A stretch of DNA of 64,000 nt. It comes from Heterohyrax brucei (taxonomy: Eukaryota > Chordata > Mammalia > Hyracoidea > Procaviidae). Positions 21,441-33,479 of the stretch are shown one piece after another. Position numbers and translations under genes: made by a program. Under the pieces are notes generated by a model that saw only the letters and a list, made by a program, of their open reading frames with translations, was not told the origin of the DNA and searched no databases. Every line of letters starts with the position of its first letter. The stretch's first letter is position 1. The stretch lies in NCBI GenBank assembly GCA_028571685.1, contig CM053146.1, positions 27,501,431-27,565,430 of the forward strand. The letters are read 5' to 3'.

Positions 21441-22885
21441 TTTGATAGCAATTACCTTTAAAACTACAGTGGCTCACCAGCAGTTCAGGCTTAGAGAGTA
21501 CTGTGATGCTGCACTGAAAAGGCAAGTGTTGTAGGTTTAAAGAGTTTCTCTGAGGTCATAGAATAAATGACACGTAAGACAATTGAAGTTAAGGAGCTCA
21601 ATTTTAAATCAGACAGTGGATAGTCCTTAAATAACAAAATCTAGGACACTGTTTTAAGATCAGTGCCCAGAAACTAAGGTCTCTCAGGGATATACAGAGC
21701 AGGCTAGAGAGCATACAAACTAAAAATGGAGTCTGAGGCTCCCTCTCAGGGGCACAACCCTCAGAATCAGCTGTCAACATCCCACTTAAATGCAAGCGGT
21801 CAGGTCTCAGAATCTCTATTTGTTTGAAATTGAATCTGTGTATCTTGAAAGATTGCACTGCCTCAAAAACTACTGACTTCAAATACAATACCTTGAAGTG
21901 AGATTTGTTAAGATTTCAGCTTGTCCCTATCTTGGTGTTTTCTCCATAAATCAAAAGAACATTTGTCTCTCTGCTTTTACCAATCAAGTCTATAAATTTC
22001 TGTTCTTATTTACCCTTCAACTGCCAGTGCAACTTAATGTCTTTCTTAAGCAGTAAGGTCCTAAGGGTTTACTTAGTTTAAGATTTGCATCTACACCAAC
22101 CATGAAATCTGCAAGTCGTCTAGTGAATGTTTCCTTGGAAATGTGTACATATCTGTAGCACTTTTTAAAAAATGCAATTCATTACATTTCATAAACATTT
22201 TACCTTACAGAATAATGAACTCTGTGTTTATCTGGCATCTTGGACAGTAGATCAGATTTGTTCACACACCCACATGTCAATGAAGAAATGTCACTGCTCT
22301 GAAATGGTTAAGATTTATTTTGCACAAAGTGGAGCTTTCAAATAACCCAGCACTGCACACAGCAGGACCAGCAGCTTATCTCCCTTTCTCTGCTCTTAGG
22401 CTTATATGGTAAGAGCTGCCGAGAAAGCCAAAGAAAAACACAGCTAGAGGGAGGCCAACTTCTTTCAGCGATGCTTTTTTATGCCCAGATGTTACACAGG
22501 AAGAAGAGCCAACCCTCTATTTTACCTGCCTCTTCTGATACTGCGAAGAGCAGTAAAAGCTGGTCACTGCCACTGTCAGAGTTAAGACTGAGCTCATTTT
22601 GTACCTTTTCCAGGTCATGGTTTACAAACAATTTGGTACTGTTACTGCCAACTGAAGGTGGTAGAAAACAATGACAGGCATGTGTATTTATCAACGAGTT
22701 TTGAACAATTTTAGATTTCTTTTTCAAACAACTAAATGGACAAAAAAAATTATGGATGGTTAAATTTATTTTCAAGTGATAAAAATCCAGAATCTTGACA
22801 AAGATGAAAGGGAATATGATTTAATAGTTTAGATAGAGTAGCAAACTTACCGACTTTCTGAGTGGTAATTTCTCATTGTGTATCA
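21441..22885. other. Unassigned DNA
   Basis: No firm feature. Around 22,381-22,415 a pyrimidine tract ending cttag is followed nine bases later by gtaagag. This resembles splice sites around a micro-exon but is unsupported by any frame or context. Confidence 0.4.
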
Positions 22886-23485
22886 AGAAAAGATTGAAAC
22901 TGTCAAGGATTTAATTCTACTGGGATTCACAATCAGTACCTATGCAGGAAGCCATGAGAAAATCAACATATTACATTGAGCAAGTTTGCTGCAAGAAAAC
23001 CTCTTTAAAACATTGAAAACAAAGATGTTACTGTGTGGGCTCAGGTGCACCCGACCCAAGCCATGGTCTGTTCAGTCTTCTTGTATGCATGCTGAAGCTG
23101 GACTGTGAATAAGGAAGACCTCCTTTTGATGCCTATGAATTATGGTGTTGGTGAAGAATACTGAATATAGCACAGGATGGTCAGAAGAATGAATAAACAT
23201 GTCTTGGAAGAAATACAGCCAGAATGCTCCATAGAAACAAGGATGGTACTCTTAACATGTTATCCGGAAGGAACAGTCCCTGGAGAAGCATGTCATGCTT
23301 CGTAAAACAGAGGGTTATTAAAACAGAGGAAGACCCTCAAGGAGATGGACTGATACAGTGGCTGCAGCAATGGGCTCAAGCACAGCAACAACTGTGATGA
23401 CACAGGACTGAACACTGTTTCATTCTGCTGTGCAGTGCCACTGGGATTCAGAAGTGACCCTATGTTACCTTTTAACAACAACCAA
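22886..23485 (+). mobile_element. RTE LINE 3' portion, sense
   Basis: Starts in aaaagattgaaactgtcaagg and passes through the C-terminal coding blocks (caagccatggtctgttcag, tatggtgttggtgaagaatactg) to the 3' UTR (gaccctcaaggagatggac, actgtttcattctgctgtgc). It ends in aacaacaacc. It is 5'-truncated and its frame is degraded. Confidence 0.9.
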
Positions 23486-24287
23486 GCATCTTAATAATAC
23501 TTACCTCTCTTAAATTATTACTTTTAAGTTATTTAAATTATAGTTATACTTCTTGGAAATCATTTCAAGGAAATCAGAAGACAGATACATGACAATTTAT
23601 GTATACATAAATTCATTTGTTGCAATATTCTTTAAAAAAAGTCAGTGGCCAACTGTCTTTGCACTAAGAAAATTCCTAGCAGATTTGATTAAAGCAATTT
23701 GCAAAGCCCTGACTTGCCTGCAGGAATTTTTGTGTGATCTGTGTATACCTAAGCCAATCTGTCAGTGATGCCTTGGAAGAACTGTCACCTGGCAAACAGA
23801 TGCATTTTCTTTTTCACACAGAACTCTTGCCTGGAGGAAGAACATCTTTTTCTTTCATAAAAGCCAAGTATCATAAGATCATCCACTTACGTGACAGAGA
23901 AGAAAAAAAATAGGGCAAAATTATAAGGTTCAAAAAGCAAGCAGAATTACTAATGAATTATGTTTGAAAAGAAGCTTTTGAGTATTGAAGGAGATCATCT
24001 CATCTTATGGCCATAGACGTAAAGATAACTAGAAACCATGGGGCTGAAACAGACTCATCAATGTAAGATAAATTTTATTATAACATACTTGCAAGATTCT
24101 ATTCTAAGAAAATGTAGTTGCTTTTTGAAAAGTTATACATTCCTGTGGCACTTTTTTAATACCAGTATTACCTTTTCTTATGTACAGTGGTCTCATCCCA
24201 AGGTGAAACACATTCTTTTATGTGGCCTTTGACATTGGTTTTTGGATAAATAGCTTGAAAGATTTTTTTTTTTTTTTTTCCTTAAGC
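23486..24287. other. Unassigned DNA with a T-run
   Basis: A poly-T stretch at 24,262-24,279 lies just before the LTR-like element. No gene is recognised. Confidence 0.5.
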
Positions 24288-25213
24288 TGTAAGCCCTAAA
24301 GTGCTACTTTTGTCTTACTGTTTTACCCCAGGGGTATTTTTGTCCATGTTGATTGACATTTTCTGGGTCAGCTGTAAACAATTTGGCTTTGATACCTTTT
24401 GTCTGGTCCTGAGTTGCAGCCTGCCCCATGACCGGCATGCCCCTTGCAGGTACTAGTCAACAGACTAAACAAATGAGGTGAGTTATAGCCCAGCTGAAGC
24501 TACGATGCAAATAAAGTGTTTGTGGCTTACCAAGGTGAGATCAGTCAATTTGTGGTCCCCCACTGGGAGGGGTCATGTTTCAAAACTGACAAGGAATTGT
24601 TTCTATTTATATAGCCAGCCACACAGAAGTTAGGCAGACAGAAAGAAGCAAGAAGAGAAACAGAAAGAGGAGGTAGAAGAAAGCAGGTAAAAGAACCAGA
24701 GAGAGAGTGGAGTCAAGGAACCTCCTAAAACAGCTATAATACCATCAAAAACTGTAACACTGAAGACAGCCAGAGGCCCAAAAGAGGTTCAGCAGCACAG
24801 CTGATGGTGACAGACTGTAGGACCAAGAAGAGCCTGTCCTCAAGAAATTAAGAGCTGAGAGAGCTGTTGTGAACTGAGGAAGACATGTTTCCATGCTTTT
24901 TGATTCTGATTCCTGAGTTGTAGTTTGTTGATTCTGGTCTCAAGTTGTATCCTGTTCCTCAATAAATCACTTAACCATAAGTATGGTCTAAGAGTTCTGT
25001 GTGGTCATTGCAAAAAATTATGAGTTCCAGCAGAGAGATATAGAGTGGTGTCTGACTGGCTAAAAAGTTTGGAAAGGAGATGTAAATCTGAGCTCTACCT
25101 CAAAGGAATCAGCCTTGAGCTCATCTTGATTTTGCATTATCTTTCTTGCGTCTGGCTGGCTTCTTGCAGTTAGACAGATCTGACATTATTATTATTACCA
25201 TCACCTTTTTACA
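24288..25213 (+). mobile_element. Unassigned LTR-like element A
   Basis: It has a TATA-like tatttatatagcc at about 24,605 and a poly(A) signal AATAAA at 24,961. A region after the signal (gagttctgtgtggtcattgca, ccagcagagagatatagag, gaatcagccttgagct) matches, in order, the corresponding part of the antisense LTR-like element at 56,902-57,644. The shared 3' end (accatca-ctttttaca versus accattttttaca) sets the right boundary. The left boundary at a TG is tentative and no clear target duplication is seen. Probably a solo LTR of an afrotherian ERV. Class not determined. Confidence 0.55.
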
Positions 25214-25384
25214 CCTCCCCACAAATTGTCAGGTTCTTCAAAACTTAGACGTGAAAAAAATTGTATATATATACACATATATAAGTATATATGAATTATC
25301 ATTGCTTAGAGTTGTCTAACCCCTTCTAGACAATGGTAAATTCCTGCTTGCATTCAGAGATATTATTCATGGACTGTTCACATT

Positions 25385-25540
25385 GGGAGATAAACAGAGA
25401 ACTTGGAGGTGATTTAATACAAAATAAAACTAATTTCACAGTTGAAGAAGCATAGAGCCTAAGTGGTCAAATAATTTGTCTACAGTTACATAATTAATTA
25501 ATGTTATTAAACTAGTTAGGACTTAGTTCTTCTAAGTCCC
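25385..25540 (-). repeat. MIR SINE, antisense
   Basis: tcacagttgaagaagcatagagcctaagtgg, then tctacagttacataatta and aggacttagttcttct follow the antisense MIR core order. Strongly diverged. Confidence 0.5.
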
Positions 25541-25804
25541 TTCAGTGCTCATTAACTAACATAAAAATTGCTTCTTCTCCCTCTATATATTACTATTTAT
25601 TGGGCTGTAACTTCTGCCAAAATGGTCACATTTTAGAAACACAGTCAACTTTGTAGGAATGCAAATAAGGTATGTATTGTATTATTGACTGTAGGTGGTA
25701 ACTCCTAGATTTAATGTGAAAAAGACATAGCTTTTGATCATTCATTTGTATTTGGCCAATTGGTGTTTGTGAGGCTAAGCTTATCAGAGCAATAAAAAAC
25801 AGAC

Positions 25805-25857
25805 CCAAACCAGTTGCCAGTGGAAGTGATTCTGACTCATGGCAACCCATTTAGATC
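25805..25857 (-). repeat. AfroSINE tail, antisense, truncated
   Basis: gttgccagtggaagtgattctgactcatggcaaccc matches the long-variant tail. The head is missing. Confidence 0.65.
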
Positions 25858-26797
25858 TGCTAAAAATAAACGAATTCTAACTTAAGTTAATAAAGTTTAA
25901 AACCCAGGTCACGGGAAATGAGTGATTCCTCACATTAATTTGGAATGCTTTCATTTGAATAATTGCTGTGTTACAATCTAGTCACCACTTTAAGACAGCC
26001 TAGGTAAAGTAGAATACTTCTAACGAAAATCAACCACAGTTCAAAGAGTCTGAATGAATGAATGAATTTTCTCTTTTAAGTAGAGAGTAACTGGGTCAAA
26101 ACTGAAAAACAGCTGGGCTTCATTTAAGCATTTACAGTGAGTTGGAAAAGACAAATAAGTGAATGGGCATGAAATAGATGGACTAAAGTAAACCTTGCCC
26201 TGTTTCTCTATCTGCTAAGAACTGATTCTAAAAAAGGCCAATTCACATCCAAATGATTGGAAGCTTTGGTGATACACAGTGTGGAGAAAAATAGACTTGA
26301 CTGATGTCACTATTAAATGGTAACAACTTTTAAGCAGCAGTTATGGTTTTGTATAAATTTAAATTACATGTTATCTTCTTATAGATTATTAATCAAACAG
26401 AAATATTCAACTGAAGTTTGCCCTCTTCATTAAACTTATTTTGCATAATATGCCATTTGCACTTCATCTGCAGCTGGAATCTCAGTGATATAAAAGAAAT
26501 GTCAGCTTCAAAGTTGACGTCTCATACAAATTACACATTCAGCTTTATGGATTAAGGTTATGAGTGGCCTACTTTTAAGATAATTGAATGTAAATAAACC
26601 ATGTTTTAGAAGTAATCAGGCAGAAACTTTTTCCCTAAAGATGCACAGGTATAGGTTTCCAGGGCAATCTATAACTGGGTTTTTGAAATCATAAAATGCA
26701 TTTAATAGTCTTGATATGTAAATTTAAAAACTCAGAAAAGCTCTGTTACATTATTGTTCTATTCAAAATCTATGTCAATGAACTTAACAAAAGTTAT
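25858..26797. other. Unassigned DNA
   Basis: No gene or repeat family recognised in about 940 bp. A short gaat tetranucleotide run lies near 26,053. Confidence 0.5.
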
Positions 26798-26992
26798 GGG
26801 GTGGCACAAATAGTTAAACACTCTACTACTAGCCAAAAGGCTGGCAGTTTGAACCTACCCAGAGGCTCCTTGGATGACAGGCCTGGTGATCCGTTTCTGA
26901 AAGAACGCAGCCTTGAAAATGTCACAGAGCAGGTCTACTCTGCTCACACTGGGTCATCAAGAGAATTGACAGCCACTAACAACAAAAATTAA
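26798..26992 (+). repeat. AfroSINE, long variant
   Basis: ggtggcacaaatagttaaacactc, aaggctggcagtttgaaccta, the middle segment with cagccttgaaaatg, and a tail ending aactaacaacaaaaatt. Confidence 0.85.
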
Positions 26993-27576
26993 AATCTTTA
27001 TCTTTCAAGGGAATGCTTATTTCACTATTCTTTTAGTTACTCAAAAATTATTGAACGCAACGTTTGTGCATTTGAGAGAAATATATGCTAATCTTCACAC
27101 AAATAAATGCTGGACAAAATACAAAAATCAAGAGTAAATGGAAATACACTCATTTTCAGATAAAGAGAAAAACTAATGAAATTAATTTCTATTAGACTTA
27201 TATTACACAAAAGTGCTGTGATAAAAAAAGTCTTCAGGCTAAAGAGACATTGTACCAAATGAAAAGTCAGATTACTAAGAATAAACGATCATCATCAGAC
27301 ATGTTTAAAGCATGGATAAATATAAAAGACTACTTTCTCTTAACTTCTTTAAGATACATGTGGATACTCAAAGCAAATATTATATCATTATTCTGTGAGT
27401 TTCTGTATGTGTATTTATATGGGAAGTTGTATATGAATTAATACATATATGCATACAACTACATATGAATGAAGGGGGAGTGAGTAAATCTATTATATGT
27501 TGCAAGATATCTGTGTTATACACACATTGGAACAAAGAAAGTTTAAATATAATTTTCAATTTTTGGAATGTGTAAG

Positions 27577-27730
27577 GTACCCTGGTGGTATGGTGGTTGA
27601 AGAGATCAGCTGCTAACAGAAACATTGGCTGTTCAAAACCACCATCAGCTCTGCAGTCTCAGAAATCCTATGGGGTTTTAGTACAAGTTCAGTCAACTAA
27701 ATGGCAGTGAGTTTGGTTTGGTTTTTATAC
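27577..27730 (+). repeat. AfroSINE
   Basis: taccctggtggtatggtggttg, a degraded B-box-like gttcaaaaccacc, tail with aactaaatggcagtgagtttgg. Confidence 0.85.
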
Positions 27731-27800
27731 TGTAATCCATAAAGCAGCCACTTAAAAATGATGCAAAGAGTTACAAAGAAAAAGTTAGTATGTAAATAAA

Positions 27801-27882
27801 GCCAAGCCAAAGCCAAAGCCAAGTGCCATCGAGTCGGATCCGACTCATGGCTACCCTAGTGGCCATGGTAGAACTGTAAATA
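27801..27882 (-). repeat. Young AfroSINE tail, antisense, 5'-truncated
   Basis: gccaagccaaagccaaag repeats followed by gtgccatcgagtcggatccgactcatgg. The preserved CpG sites suggest a recent copy. Only about 80 bp are present. Confidence 0.85.
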
Positions 27883-27899
27883 AAAGACAAATCTAAAAT

Positions 27900-28925
27900 A
27901 TATTTTTAAATAATTGTAAGGACTTCAGAGAAATGAGAGAATCGACATAACTAAAGGAGACTACTATTATAAACCAATGGTAAAAAGTAAAACTAAATTC
28001 AAACATCAATTATTACAGTAAATGCTAACAGATGAAATGCCATAATTAATAGGCATATATTTTGATAGGGCATATTAAAATAAAAGAAAAAAAACTTCAC
28101 TATATATGGTCAAAAGAGACAGATTTTAAAAATAAGACACAGATTAAAAATAACAGGAAAAAGACATGCTATAACAGACATATCATAAGAAGAGTGAATA
28201 AGCTATATTAATATTAGATAAAATAGTCTTGAAGCAAAAACATAACCAAAGATAAAGAATTTTCTATAATGAAAGAGATAATTCATCACAATATCTATAA
28301 ATGTCTGTAGACCTAATACCAAAGGCACAAAACACATGAAGAGAAACAAAGGGCTTTGAAAGGAGAAACAGACAACTTGGCAATCAAAGTTGGAGGTTAA
28401 TCCTCTCTTAGCCCTTGATAGAAGACTTTGTCAAAGACATCAGCAAAATCATAGAGTCTAAACGTCTCTGTCAATCACAGGGACCTAACTGAGAATGATA
28501 GAAAATCATATCCAACAACTGCAAAACACATAATACATCAAATATACATAAGTTCCCCAAGACATAGACCAACTATGAAACAAGTGTTAAGAAATGTAAA
28601 ACCACTGATTTGATATATATGATGTTCTTTGAACAAAATGAAATTACAAATCTATAATAATAGAAAAAAATCAAATACTTGTAATTTGAACAACACAACT
28701 CTAAATAATGTTTAGAAATCATTTAGATAGAAGAAATCACAAATAAAATTTGAAAATACAAACTAAATGAAAAGGGGAATGTAACATAAAAAATTGCAAC
28801 ATGCAGTCATACTAGTTCTGAGAGAAATATAAAGCAATGTGTAGCTTTAAACACCACTCAAAGGAAGTATAAGAAGTAGAATATTAAAGATAAGAATATA
28901 AGTTCACAAAATAGAAAAGAGATCC
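27900..28925 (+). mobile_element. Old L1, ORF2 endonuclease region and beyond
   Basis: Strongly diverged but collinear with L1 ORF2: agaataaacc/agataaaatag, caaagataaagaatttt...gaaagagataattcatcac (usual 'gataaagagggtcatttcataatgat'), then aatgtctgtagacctaataccaaaggc, and later agttctgagagaaatataaagc (usual 'gtgcttagagggaaatttatagc'). No open frame survives. The region at 30,955-32,520 may be a later part of the same insertion. Confidence 0.65.
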
Positions 28926-29849
28926 AATGCATACCTTCAGTTGTGGTAAAAGTTTGTACTCAGTTTTAGCTGGGCTGAAGGAAAACTTTTATCTCTGATG
29001 TCTTTCAGAGCTGTACCTTAATGTCTTACCTAATAGTCTCCATTTTATATAATTTCAAAATTGGTGGATAATCAATCATCAGTTTTACTTAAAGTGAGAC
29101 CATGGGGACATAGAGATGCAGATTTTATTTTAGATGGTATCCAGATAGCCAACCAGCCATACGTGTATGTATATGTGTGCATGTACACATAAGTGCAGTT
29201 TTATTCAACAACCCTGAGTAATACATCAATTTTTTTATTATGATGATGGAATAAAAAATAATTAAAAGTTCAGTTGAAGTGACATGCAAAGTCAATAATC
29301 TGGAAGAATACAGGTCTGGTTATATATGACATTGGAAATGTATTGATTTTTAAAGTGGTCTCAAAATTAGGCAAATACAGTCTCTTCACGGAGGATGACT
29401 GCCATTGGTAAATTAGATCAGACAACAGCTGTTTTCTTCCTCCTTGCAAGTGGACTCCAGTGCTGCCTATATTACTATTTTCCAGAAACATCTGTGGAGC
29501 TAAACGTTAGAATAACACTAACTGCTCACGGTTTTATGAATTATTTTGGTGATCAGAAGTCACTGATGAATAAATCACTAGTAAATGTCTCCCTTAAAAT
29601 GTGGAAAACAAACACTATAATAGGGTGTCAGGTTTGTGAACCATTCATTTTACAGAAGATAACTTTTTATGAGGAAAATAAAATGTCTAATCATCCTTGT
29701 GACATTAAATAGCATTTTAATGGTACAGTTTTAAACAGTGAACTTAATATATTGAAAAGTACTGAATACAGTGATTTCTGCAGATAGTTTAAAATTTATA
29801 TGCACATCCTTGAGCCATTAGTAGTACTCGTATGTATTTGAAAACTTTC
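28926..29849. other. Unassigned DNA
   Basis: Contains an open frame of 105 codons (29,395-29,712, plus) with no recognisable domain. Its cysteines and hydrophobic start do not form a convincing signal peptide plus domain, so I do not call it a gene. Confidence 0.4.
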
Positions 29850-30015
29850 AGGAAACCTTGGTGGCATAGTGGTTAAGAATAAAGGCTGCTTTTCAAAAAG
29901 TTGGCAGTTTGAATTGGCCAGGTACTCTTTGGAAACCCAATGGAGTAGTTCTACTCTGTCCTATAGGGTTGCTACGAGGTGGAATTGATTCAAGAGCAAT
30001 GTGTTTGGTTTGGCT
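29850..30015 (+). repeat. AfroSINE (cluster 1, copy 1)
   Basis: ggaaaccttggtggcatagtggttaag through gggttgctacgaggtggaattgattc. Nearly full length. Confidence 0.92.
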
Positions 30016-30017
30016 TT

Positions 30018-30192
30018 AGTTCACTGGCACAGTGGCTAAAGCGATCCACTGCCAACTTAAAAGGTGGGGGTTTGAGACTAGCAGTTGCTCAGAGGGTGAA
30101 AGATGTGGCAGTCTGCTTCCTAGATATTTACATGCTTTGAAATCCTGTCGGGTTTCTATGAGTCAGAGTCAACTTGATGACAGTGGTTTAAG
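30018..30192 (+). repeat. AfroSINE (cluster 1, copy 2)
   Basis: ttcactggcacagtggctaaagcg, the long middle with gaaagatgtggcagtctgcttcc, and tail tttctatgagtcagagtcaacttgatg. Inserted directly after copy 1. Confidence 0.85.
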
Positions 30193-30261
30193 AGTTACTT
30201 GAAAATTCTAGCTATAACTGTTACTTACTGTGGGCTCCACTCTTGATGTATAATGTATATA

Positions 30262-30478
30262 ATGAAACAAAGGAACTCTGTGGTGCAACCTTTGCGCACT
30301 CAGCTGCTGTGCGAAACACTGGGGCTCCAAGCCCACCCAGCGGCACCACAGGAGAAAGACCTGACAGTATGCTTCTGTAAGGGTTAGAGTGAAGAAAATC
30401 CCATGGGGCTCTTCTACTCTGTCACATGGGTTTGTTATGAATGAGAATCATGTCCCCAGCACCCAACAGTAACAGTGA
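30262..30478 (+). repeat. AfroSINE (cluster 1, copy 3)
   Basis: ggaactctgtggtgcaacctttgcgcactc, middle with gacctgacagtatgcttctg, tail cccagcacccaacagtaacag. This is the long variant. Confidence 0.85.
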
Positions 30479-30954
30479 AACAGGTTTTGAGGAAAAAAAG
30501 GTATTAGTAGCATTCAAACCCCCAATCTGTTTCTCCCTTTCCTGAGGTACGGTTTGGAAAGAATGATGATCAGTGAATTCTCTTGTAAATATAATGATAC
30601 AACTGTGGGCAAAGAAATGAATTTTCCTAACAAGACGTCCTCGTCTATGAAGTGCTTTTACCAGGGGGTATCGTGTCTGGCTAGGAGAGCCTTAGTAAAC
30701 AGACCTGGAGTGAAAGGCAAATGTCAGGCGCTCAGAATAGATTTGTTGAATAAGTGGATGAATACATAAATACTAAAAACTTCTTTAGATGTTTATCATG
30801 TGTGTGTGTGTGTGTATACACAGATATTAAACAAAAATCCAGATTCTGACTTAATGGAGAAATGCCTGAGACATTTTCTGTCAGGTAATAATAAATAAGG
30901 AAATATGACCAATACCGCAACTATGGAATCACGTAGTGCCAGAATCAAGCAAAA
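30479..30954. other. Unassigned DNA with (TG)n
   Basis: A short (TG)n tract lies at 30,798-30,816. Otherwise no feature is recognised. Confidence 0.5.
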
Positions 30955-32520
30955 TTAGATTTAGTCAAAAGAAAGTAATTGGAAGCATAAAATTTGGTAG
31001 AGAAGAAGTAAAATTGTCTCTATATGCACATCATATGCTGGCAAGAATCAACAAGGACAAGACCACAATGAAAAATAAGAGACATAATAGAGGAAAAATG
31101 GGGAGAGGCATATAAAAAGTAATTCATTAACCTTTAAAAATTAATAACAACCTTTGAAGTCATAATAAGAAACCTGATTTATAACAACATAATTAAAATA
31201 ATGCTAGCTATAAACTTAGTAAGAAATACATAAAGCCTCTGAGGAAAACAACAAAATAATCCTAACATGAATTAAAGGATATTCCATGCTCTTAGACAGG
31301 GAGATGCAACATGATAACTAAGAAAATTTTCAGTAAACGAATTTACAAATTTCATGTGGTCCAAAAATGTTCATCATGTTTCCCCAGCACAAACAAACAA
31401 CAGCAGCAAGAAAAGCACTGCTATGGAGTTAATTGTGATTCATAGTGACCCTAACGAACAGAGAAAAACTGCTTCATGGAGTTTCCGAGGAGTGCTTGGT
31501 GAATGCAAACTGCTCACCTTTTTTTGGTTAGCAGCTGTAGCACTTAACTATCATGTCACTAGTGTTTCTAACCTCAAGCTAGATAAATTAATCCTAGAGT
31601 TTACTTTATCAAAATAATCTAGACAAGACAGAAAAACCTTGAATGCAAGCAACAATGATAGAGTAGATAGCAACAATATATTAAAACATATTACAAAGCC
31701 TCCATTAAAAAAAATAAATAAAAGTATTGGTGCACAAATAGGCACTGGAATAAAAAATCCAGAAAATACAGTAATTCATATGAGGATTAACTTCAGTATT
31801 AGTAAATGCTGAACATGGCATTTTAAAATAGTAGAGATAAATTTTTAAGTATATTCTGTAACAATATTTAAAAAATTAAAAAAAGAAGTATTCTTCACTT
31901 TGCACTCCCAAATAAATTTCAATTAATTTAGAAATCTGACAAATGCTGAGAGTAGCCAAATTTTATTTTTTATTTTTATTTTTTATGTCATTAGAGATGT
32001 GGAAACATCCTTAATATGACTCAAATTCCAAAGGATTAATGGAAAGATCAGTACATTTTTTTGCCTAATTGTTTTTAAAGTCTTTATAATCCCCATGGAG
32101 TATAAAGAGGCATTTTAAACAAAACTGTATAAGCATTTATGCTTTGCATCCTATGGCTCACAATCCTTTTTTCTGATAAGCAGTAAAAACATGAAGTCTA
32201 AGGCAATCACTATTAATTTTGAGCTTTTGACTTGTTTTTTTTTTTAAGAACAAATACTGAAAATAATCCAAATGTACATCAAAAGGGTCCTGGTTGGATA
32301 AACATCTTTGCAATGGGTTATTAAATGATTGTAAAAAGAAATGAAGATGTCAATTGATTGTTAAGTGGTGATCTCCAGGATATACAGTTAAGCTAAACAA
32401 AACAAAACACAAATAAGCAACAGCAAGGTGTTGAACAATGTTTAGAGTGATACTGTGTAAAGAAGAATGAATAAGAATATAGAGGTGGATTTTACACATA
32501 ACTGCTTATGTTGAAATAAG
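30955..32520 (+). mobile_element. Old L1, ORF2 RT/C-terminal region to 3' UTR
   Basis: Collinear with the second half of L1 ORF2: aagaagtaaaattgtctctatatgcacatc (the region before the YADD box), aaaggatattccatgctcttagac, caaataggcactggaataaaa...ccagaaaatacag (usual 'gacca-tggaacagaatagagagtccag'), then aataatccaaatgtacatcaaaaggg near the 3' end. Frames are destroyed. An antisense AfroSINE interrupts it at 31,415-31,570. Confidence 0.65.
31415..31570 (-). repeat. AfroSINE in L1, antisense
   Basis: ggagttaattgtgattcatagtgacccta, then tttccgaggagtgcttggtg, and ttagcagctgtagcacttaac. Confidence 0.85.
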
Positions 32521-33202
32521 AAAACAGGGAACACTAGATTGAAATACAAACAAAAACAATTAAAAGGCTCACAAATCAAGAGAGAAGAAAAAAGGATTAG
32601 GAAGACAGAAATAACAGCTGAGGTTACCCACTTGACTCTGAACACACTGTAACACTGTATGTATGTTGCTTCATTAAGAAAAAAAAGTGAGAAAAAAGGA
32701 AACAAAAAGAAAAAAAACATTCCATTTGTTTTCCTTATTTAGTTGTTATGCAGCTGAAGCTGTATCACATAACAGAAACTGCAATGTTTTGCACATGGAA
32801 GACAATGCAATTAGCAACAATAATTAATCTTGCTGAATAGGCTATCTAATAAAACATAATTTTATTTTCTTCCATATTATTTTGGATTTGTTCTCTCTCC
32901 TCAGAAAACTGCTTATCTAGGTTACTAGTGTCTGCAGCTAGAATTATGTCGAGGTTAATCACTGCAATTTGTTAAAACGGAGACCACTAGCACTAAGGTT
33001 AACAGTGACTCCAACTAATTCATTTATATCTCAGCTCACACCTGCTTTTGGGATTCAGGAAACACAGACAAATCTGAGGAATAGCATGTTCCCCCAGAAC
33101 CTTCAGAGAAATATTTTTAAAATACTAAATTATATGATACATAATATAATATGCATCTCTACGCAATAGTTAGTGCACAATACTTAGTGACCATGTAATT
33201 AA
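32521..33202. other. Unassigned DNA
   Basis: A-rich with several poly-A stretches near 32,680-32,720. No gene recognised. Confidence 0.5.
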
Positions 33203-33341
33203 ACAAATTACCTTCAAGTGAGTCCAACTCACACTGGAAGCAGACTGCTACATATTTCTCCCATAGATTAACTGGTAGGTTCCAACCACTGACCTTTCAG
33301 ATAGCAGCGAGGGCTTAACCACTGTGCAGCCAGGGCTCCTT
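33203..33341 (-). repeat. AfroSINE, antisense
   Basis: cttcaagtgagtccaactcacac, then aagcagactgctacatatttctccc, tggtaggttccaaccactgac and the complemented head taaccactgtgcagccagggctcc. Joined directly to a second antisense copy. Confidence 0.87.
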
Positions 33342-33476
33342 TACCATCCAATAAAAGCCAAACAACTTACAGCGATCCTATAGAATAGAGTCCGATTGCA
33401 CTATAAGGTTTCCAGGGAGCCGCTGCCCTTTTGCTTAAGCAGCCACAGCTCTCAACTACTGAGCCACCACGGCTCA
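33342..33476 (-). repeat. AfroSINE, antisense, partial
   Basis: acttacagcgatcctatagaatagag, then ctataaggtttccaggga, and ctctcaactactgagccaccacgg. Confidence 0.8.
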
Positions 33477-33479
33477 GTG

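Noticed and set aside
22381-22415. Pyrimidine tract-ag, nine bases, then gtaagag, resembling a micro-exon
   Set aside because: Splice-like motifs are common by chance in 64 kb. No flanking exon or frame supports it.
24258-24280. T-run before LTR-like element A as a possible antisense poly(A) tail of a retrocopy
   Set aside because: No AATAAA complement at the proper distance on the right, where LTR-like sequence begins.
29395-29712. 105-codon frame with several cysteines
   Set aside because: No recognisable domain, no splice context, AT-rich surroundings. Its length is within chance expectation for this window.
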